A stretch of 64,000 nt of DNA from Agaricus subrufescens (lineage: Eukaryota; Basidiomycota; Agaricomycetes; Agaricales; Agaricaceae): positions 868,001-932,000 of the forward strand of contig CM057057.1 of the NCBI GenBank assembly GCA_029945375.1, read 5' to 3'. The notes beneath the pieces were generated by a model that saw nothing but the letters and a program-made list of their open reading frames with translations, did no database searches and had not been told where the DNA came from. This document shows, one piece after another, positions 58,029-64,000 of the stretch (its first letter is position 1; every line of letters begins with the position of its first letter). The translations under genes and the position numbers were made by a program.

Positions 58029-58988
58029 TGATGCACTTGTCTGCCTACCATTTGCGACCTCTGGTCGCTCCTCTGATGATTCCGAGTCCTTTCTGTATGC
58101 TTCATTTTTATCTCACGAAAATACTCCTCATTTCTTGTCGCTAGATACTCTTGATGGTTTTCAATTCACTCCCGGTGGTGGTTTTCTAGTTCAAACGCAA
58201 AGTGGGACTGGTTCAAGGGTAAGCACTAAGTTCTTTCTGTGACCTTGTCTGACGATTTCTCATGTAAGGACTCTCCTTCAGTCTGTGTCTCCAAGGATTA
58301 TCAGGTTGAAAACTCATCTCCCAGTGGGGGTGAGACTGTGAACATTTTGGCCCGTTTGAAGGACATGGAGACCATCTCCAACACAATTACCATTGCTGCA
58401 AATGGTAGCAATCAGGCCTTATTCCGAGATCAAGTCTGTAGCCATCTAACAACGCTCATGGAGACTTTAAAAAAAACAACAAGCGATTTCATTGAGTTTG
58501 GTCTCATTGTGGAGAGTTGTAAAGAGCGGTATGTCTGTTTCCTGTTTACCTGGACCGTGAACTTATTTCTATTTTACAGAATAAATCTCATCCAATGCGC
58601 TGCCCATAGTCGGTATCGCATCAAAGACAACATACGTGCTAATCGAATATTTAATCATGAGATGCGCGAGGCAATTGTCGAGCTTTTGCATTACGGGGTC
58701 GAGTTTCAAGTCTACCTTGAGCGTAATTACATTGGGCCTGCCATGTCTTTTGGCAATTTAAAACGCCTGATTACAATGGAATCAATGGTACAGAATCTCG
58801 AGGCACGTCCAATTGTCGAACCCGATGGCGGGAAGAAACAGTACTTGTCCGTTGTCCAGGATCAAATGAAATATATGGAAACACACCTCGATGGGTTTCT
58901 GGATGAATTTTGGCGCGGTGGGAAAAGTATGTTAGATAGGAGCAAAGCTGTATGGACTTCAGCCATGTCTCTTGTTGATGTAGCGTAG
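58029..58988 (+). CDS. coiled-coil protein, PGGGF family, 5' end uncertain
   Basis: The supported exons are an open stretch up to 58219 (GTAAGC donor), then 58269-58528 and 58580-58988. After the first comes LDTLDGFQFTPGGGFLVQTQ. The remainder is helical, with likely coiled coils (for example HLTTLMETLKKTTSDFIEFG), and ends MSLVDVA. The FTPGGGF motif matches FIPGGGF in the 61,871 gene, and the overall order (PGGGF stretch, polar linker, long helices) is the same, so the two are taken as diverged paralogues. The start codon and any N-terminal membrane segment were not found. Function is unknown. Confidence 0.55.
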
Positions 58989-59931
58989 ATTTGACGTAGC
59001 ACTCAGAACTTTCTCCCAAGAACTTCTGGATTAATTTTGCTGTTGCTCCCAAAACTGAGCCCGAACTGGATCACCGTATCTACATAATTGCAGAATGACA
59101 ATCCAAGCAGCCATGCTCCTCCCCAATTTCTCGTGGCCGGCCCCTCGTGCAAAGCCCATCTTTGGGTCGTCCAACCTCTAGTTCATCCTTCTTTTCCCAG
59201 GCTCACATCAAGCCGCAGGTGTCTCTCGCCTTACCGCCCAGAGTAGCCGTCTGTTACTATAGCAGGAATGGTCATACAGATCTCATCAAACAGAGCTCTA
59301 CTCAATGAAGACCTTTCGTTATGTGTATGTAATATAAGCCATACATATATATACGTATACATGCGTGCTTGTATATCGTGAAAGAATGGGCCACGTGCAT
59401 CAGATTTCAGGCTTGCACTCAACATTTGGATCCGCTTAGCTGATTGTTGTCAAATGTTTCAGATAGCTAGATCCGCACGAATCAGGATCAGCAGCGATTT
59501 CAGATTTGTGTGCACAAAAGAAATTTGGTGCCGTCATTTCAGCAGACACACTTGCGATTCAGTGGGGGGCCGGTGGAGAGTCAAAAATGGCAGCGTTGGT
59601 ACTGATTCATCTCATAACCCACACCGAGTACATGCACTGCAAAAAATGGCACCCTAGTTACTCCCTTACATAGCGTTGGCTAATCGTTGGCTAATGTATC
59701 ACACACCCGAATATTCCTGGGAATAGCAATTACAATTGCGATTACGATTCCAATGTTTACCATGAGCTCATACAAAGTTGGGGTCGACGGCGACTTCAAT
59801 TCAACAACTATTGGATTTGATTCATGGAGCGAGACCGAATCAGGATAATTTAATTTCCGCGGAGATTCTTTCCATTGAATGGCCTTCCATACAGTTATTA
59901 AAAAGACTTGATACTGACTCCGTCTCTGGCA
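58989..59931. other. intergenic with decayed paralogue fragment
   Basis: No intact gene. The stretch at about 59,720-59,800 (acaattgcgattacgattcc...gagctcatacaaa) is similar to sequences near 61,250-61,320 and 61,490-61,540. On the minus strand it encodes a hydrophobic run (VNIGIVIAIVIAI), possibly a lost membrane exon. Confidence 0.4.
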
Positions 59932-60520
59932 ATGGATCTTGCTCTCTACTACCTCGAATCTTCTCATCCCTCCCTGCTTGGAAGTAGTGATGAAGTGACA
60001 TACCTACTCCTGGAAGCCCGTCAGGCTAACAAGCGAATATTTGAGCGAATAAAAATCAATGAGTACGATGCGCATTCTGCGTTTAAACACCTGTGCAATA
60101 TGCAAGTGAGCACCCCATTTTGTCCCCAAGCCTGTCACTAACTTATCTTATTAGGTTCTTTGTGAGGAACAACGAGGCCTCATCGAGTCGGGTTCCCTGT
60201 TTGTCAAGCTTTGGAAAGGGGAGGACATAGAAAACATAAAGTTGTTTCTGCAGCGTTGTGAACAGGTATACATCCATATATCTTGAGGTTCATCATTGGA
60301 TGTTGAGCACTGAATCATGTTCCACATTAGTTGGATATGCGCCTTAAAACAACCCTGAGAAATATGTCCACGCTTAACCAAGATTGTCAAGTATCATTGT
60401 CTGAAATAAAGGTTTGTTTGGTTCTCTTGACGTTCATAGTAAGAGTTGATTAGATTTGGTGACTAGATGCTGTGTCAACGAAGGCTTCACTTTGTCACCC
60501 TAATGGAAAACACTCTCTAA
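59932..60520 (+). CDS. small helical protein, four exons
   Basis: Exons 59932-60105, 60155-60265, 60331-60411 and 60467-60520 join in phase 0 and encode 139 aa from the first ATG of the open exon. Introns are 49, 65 and 55 nt. The product is almost wholly helical and charged (LLLEARQANKRIFERIKIN, then LKTTLRNMSTLNQDCQ), which resembles the coiled-coil half of the neighbouring PGGGF proteins. An upstream exon with the missing N-terminal part may exist. Function is unknown. Confidence 0.5.
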
Positions 60521-61870
60521 TCAAGCGCAACAATGGTTGTGAGACACATATCTCAGCTTTTGAAGCTGGAGAGGGTGTCTATCATATCTACCGTACATAG
60601 AAATGGTGGAATTACTATGGCTGCAGCTATCAATTGCGTTGTTTACAATTAGATCGTTGAGGGACTTGCGAAAGAGTGTGGGCATGTACGCGAGCCATCA
60701 TATATCATATCCCGTGTTTTTGCCGCACTTTTCCTGGGAAGGTCAGCGTCCAGGCGTTGAGCCTGCGTAGGTCCTGCAGCCGTGTCTAATGGGCTGTTAC
60801 ACATATAGCTACGGCCTCTTGATATGTACACTTTGACGCAGCAACGACACGGCACCCGGCAGCAGCACCCGCAGTGTCTGTAGATAATGAACTGTATACA
60901 CCCTCAAAAAAGAAGTTCAGTGACAAAAATAAAAGAACAATGATTAGATACTTACTAGGCTTAGCCTGCGTGAAATGCTTGTCCGCGCGCGCGGGCTCCT
61001 CGTTTTTGCTGTAGCCCTGCTTTACCTGCATTTGTCCGCATTAATGTGCGTCCGCGCGCAGATTACGCACATTCGCTGTAGCCCTCAATCACTGGGGGTT
61101 TATGAAACTTTGTCATATACTAGTTCCCGACTCATACACTCACGGGGATCTTGCATAGTTGGTGAGAAGTGTTTGGGTTTTGGAATAGCCTTTGAGTTGC
61201 TCACTTAGACGGTATAGTGTTTCAAGGTAAGTGGTGGTAAATGCGACTGCAACCATGGTTACACTATCTTCCGCATGAGCTCACCCAAAGGCAGGTCTGA
61301 CGGTGACCTTAATTTGTGGTGGAGTGACTTACCACTTTCGCCGAGCATTTAGTATTCAGTTCTATTTTTGTTAAGTGACTCAGGATCGACGGCCACTTGA
61401 ACTTGAAGCGTTTGGCAGAGTGAGTCACAACCAATTTTCATTTCCGCTACACACAACAGATCATATCCCAGATTTTGGGTGTTTGTTACACTTACCATTG
61501 CGATTACGATACTTTCCGCAAGAGCTAGTGCATCTTTCTACACCATCTTCGGGCTGGCCTCGGGCCTCCGCCGAACTAGTTTCAAATATATCGCTGTTGA
61601 ATGTCAGGGTGGGTGTATTATATTGTTCCTTACATGGAGAACACGCACAGCAACCGCCTAAGCAGCCAGGTTGCAGCGGTAGATCGTTTTTGGGTGAAGA
61701 ATATACTTGTGACTCATTGTGTTGACATCTCTACCGCAGGTTGCAAGGATGTCCCGAGGCGACGTTACGGAATATTATTGAATAAGTTTCGATAGCCAAA
61801 GACCATCCCAGGTATATCTTCTGCTCCGTACAAAATATTTCTGATAGCCATTCTGCAGATTCGAAGCCGA
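60521..61870. other. intergenic; possible small secreted ORF and CpG-rich repeats
   Basis: A 77-codon plus-strand frame at 60,975-61,208 begins with a signal-peptide-like stretch (LLVFAVALLYLHLSALMC) and contains several Cys. It overlaps a duplicated CpG-rich run (gtccgcgcgcgcg near 60,980, gtccgcgcgcag near 61,050, each followed by tgctgtagccct-like sequence), so it may be repeat-derived. Fragments near 61,250 and 61,490 resemble 59,740. No firm gene was called. Confidence 0.35.
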
Positions 61871-62930
61871 ATGGAGTCTAAGCCGGACAGTCGCTTGCCT
61901 CTCATGATACCTACATTTTCCGGTATGGCTGCATTCATTTGCTTGATTCTTATTCTGATTCATCTCTCAGTCAAGATAGAAGACTTTCTCTTTATCCCAG
62001 GCGGAGGTTTCTCCCTTGTCCCAAGTCAGATTAAGGAGCCTGTCTATCCGCCAAGAGTCAGTGGTAATGAAACCCCCACATCAGCACCTCCACATGATGG
62101 CGTGTTTGGGACGCTCCTATGTGTTGATGCCACGGCTCTGACAGCAAATGTCTCCTCCGGTGATGTCTTCAGTTTCTCACTGTATCACGACCTCTGTGAA
62201 AATGGTGAAGATGGTTATGATAGTGACCATGATGACAGTCATCACGCCCAATTTGATGATAGCACACCGCCTCATTATCACAACACCGCAAAGCTGTTAT
62301 CGGCTTTGGACAAATTGAAAGCCTCTGCATCAGAGCTATCATCCACCTTCAATAGTCACGAAGACGCTGTATCGAAGAAAAGAATAACTGGGGCTATAGA
62401 AACATTTGCTAGTGGCGTCAACTGCTGCGTTGCTGGTCTTCTCTTGCTGAAGGAGCAGATGAAGACCGTTGACATCCAGTGAGTGTTTCTGAGTTATTTT
62501 ATTCTCATGAATCAAACAAGACTACAGAGCATCAGTCCTATATCCTCCTCTAGCGCGCCGCAAAGTTTGGACCATGGAGCGCATTGGCCAGGGCGCCGGT
62601 GTCTTTTACAATCACTTGGTGGCTTCCACCCATCACTTGATGGAGCTGGAAACCAAGTTTGAGATATTTCTTCTTCGTTGGTTTCAAGTTACAAGACAGT
62701 TCAACCAGCTGAGCCAACTTGTAATGATTGAGAGGTCTGTGAGACAATCGCCTAAAGAACTCCAAAGGCAGAGTCAAGTTCACTTGGGGAATATGTTGGA
62801 GTTGCTGCAGGAAATCATTCAGAGATTTTTAAGGAAGGGATCACGGAACTTGCAAGAATGCAAGATGCTCAGAATTTATTTTTGTCAAGTTCTATGCGCC
62901 ATCCCCAGCCTCAATGCTTTAAATAGGTGA
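61871..62930 (+). CDS. membrane-anchored coiled-coil protein, PGGGF family
   Basis: Two exons (61871-62478 and 62528-62930; 49-nt intron, GTGAGT donor, ACTACAG acceptor) encode 336 aa. A hydrophobic segment at about 13-35 (FSGMAAFICLILILIHLSV) is followed at 43-47 by PGGGF. An acidic/His linker (DSDHDDSHHAQFDDS) comes next, and two long helical regions (about 145-200 and 215-325) fill the rest. The domain order matches the gene at 58,029. It is probably a type II membrane protein with a helical domain on the other side. No known family name can be given. Confidence 0.65.
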
Positions 62931-63795
62931 GCCTTTATTTATTATCATGGTATTGCAAATCATTCTGATCCCAGTTGTTAATAGGGTTTGACCTACAATT
63001 GTTTCTGAATCCCGTTAGAATAATACTGTTCCAACACCAGGCTCTACCCTCTTACAAATATTCTCCGCGTCATAGCTACAAAATGATTAGGTTGAGATTA
63101 GACAGTTTATTTACGAGACGGTCCAAACTGCATAACAATTCTAATTTGATTTAAATTGGAGAAAATATTTACAGGAGGCCCCATTGTTGTTGATATTTGG
63201 CACACCTGGTTCCAATTAGTCAAGTCAAAGCAAATGAGCTACCTAATGATTTGTAGGCACGATCGCCAAACAAAAATAGCCCTTATGTAAATCTAACACA
63301 AGCCATTCTCATCTTCAGATCCAGATTTACATCTTAACTTCCTCTTCCCGTTTCTTTCGGCAATGTATAGGACCCTGAGTCACTCGTTGATATGCCATTT
63401 AGGCATAGCAGAACGTAACACACTGAGCTTCTTTAGCTGATGCGTCACCATACATCTTGTTATCTTAGCAGTTACGCTCCACTTCGGCAGGATCCCGCCA
63501 GCCAAAAAAATTTTCACAGTATCTGAGGATTGGTGAGCTCCGTTGACCCTTCAGACACAAATGTAACTTCCTTTTTTGTATAATGCCTTGGCCTCCGCCT
63601 CTGGACTGACATAGGATTTTGGTTACGCTCAGTCCCAAGAAACTATTCTTTCCTTCACCTGCAATTTCCCAAGGGCTTTGACACCCTGCTCAATTTGAGC
63701 CGCCTTGAGATAATTTGTGCAGTAGGTGCTTACTCTGGTGGGAAGATCTGTTCAATTTGAAATTTGCAACATAGGGAACATAGCAGTATCTGAGT
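62931..63795. other. intergenic
   Basis: Nothing recognised: no open frame of interest and no repeat shared with the rest of the window. Confidence 0.4.
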
Positions 63796-64000
63796 ATGGA
63801 AGACTATCATGGGGAACAGCTTGAACGTCGGCTGACACAGGTGGAAGAAGAAATCACATCCATTGGGATTACACAAAGACTGTGTAAAGAGTCTGTTGAG
63901 AAAATCTCAGTCCGTATTTTTTTTGTCTGAAGTAGTGATTCAATTTTTCACCACTCTCAATGATTTTATAGGCTATTTACCAAGAAGATGTCTATAGCAT
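63796..64000 (+). CDS. 5' end of a further coiled-coil gene (cut by the window)
   Basis: The first exon 63796-63909 encodes 38 residues with heptad-like charge (LERRLTQVEEEITSIG). A 62-nt intron (GTCCGT...TTTATAG) would lead to a second exon from 63,972 that stays open to the window end (AIYQEDVYS). Its place and helical character fit the local run of coiled-coil genes. It is too short to say more. Confidence 0.35.

Overview
The window looks like nuclear DNA of a filamentous basidiomycete, most likely an agaricomycete. The evidence is many 46-60 nt introns (GT...CTRAY...AG), NACHT proteins with the arrangement usual in mushrooms, a two-finger GATA factor family, a fungal protein kinase-like gene and a SUN-domain gene. 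No rRNA, tRNA, CRISPR array or prokaryotic signal was seen. All gene models are read by eye from splice signals and frame.

Left part, 1-39,200: a nest of segmental duplications. A block (B) of about 8 kb occurs three times (about 2,290-10,600, 18,720-26,740 and 30,610-39,210). Each copy carries one intact 11-exon minus-strand gene for a large NACHT NTPase of NLR type (1,229, 1,175 and 1,180 aa). The ten introns sit at the same places and have nearly the same lengths in all three. Each protein ends in two tandem copies of the post-NACHT helical arm, the second with no P-loop. Copy 1 also has a 9-residue acidic/serine repeat expansion. Beside the B blocks lie four decayed copies (A1-A4) of a GATA zinc-finger transcription factor gene and two copies (X1, X2) of a 3 kb block with no recognisable gene. 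X and the 3' flank of B share an older common ancestor.

Middle, 39,200-48,200: a short AT-rich island; a minus-strand-splice-site-bearing satellite of about 15 monomers of 144-188 bp with a 304-bp dimer higher-order repeat; several copies of an element marked by GGCC-N5-GGCC palindromes; a Pro/Ala-rich ORF behind a TATA box; and a multi-exon gene of unknown function.

Right part, 48,200-64,000: compact ordinary gene territory. It holds a protein kinase-like gene with VIK/HRD/DFD residues, a small hypothetical gene, a WD40 protein with a C-terminal membrane anchor, an 831-bp element with 21-bp terminal inverted repeats, a SUN-domain nuclear envelope protein, a divergently transcribed pair of unknown genes sharing a TATA-containing promoter, and a run of plus-strand genes for small coiled-coil or membrane proteins that look like diverged members of one local family.

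The main point of interest is the NLR-like array: local gene amplification, an internal duplication of the C-terminal arm, and paralogue-specific repeat expansion, all features expected of fast-evolving fungal self/non-self or immune receptors.
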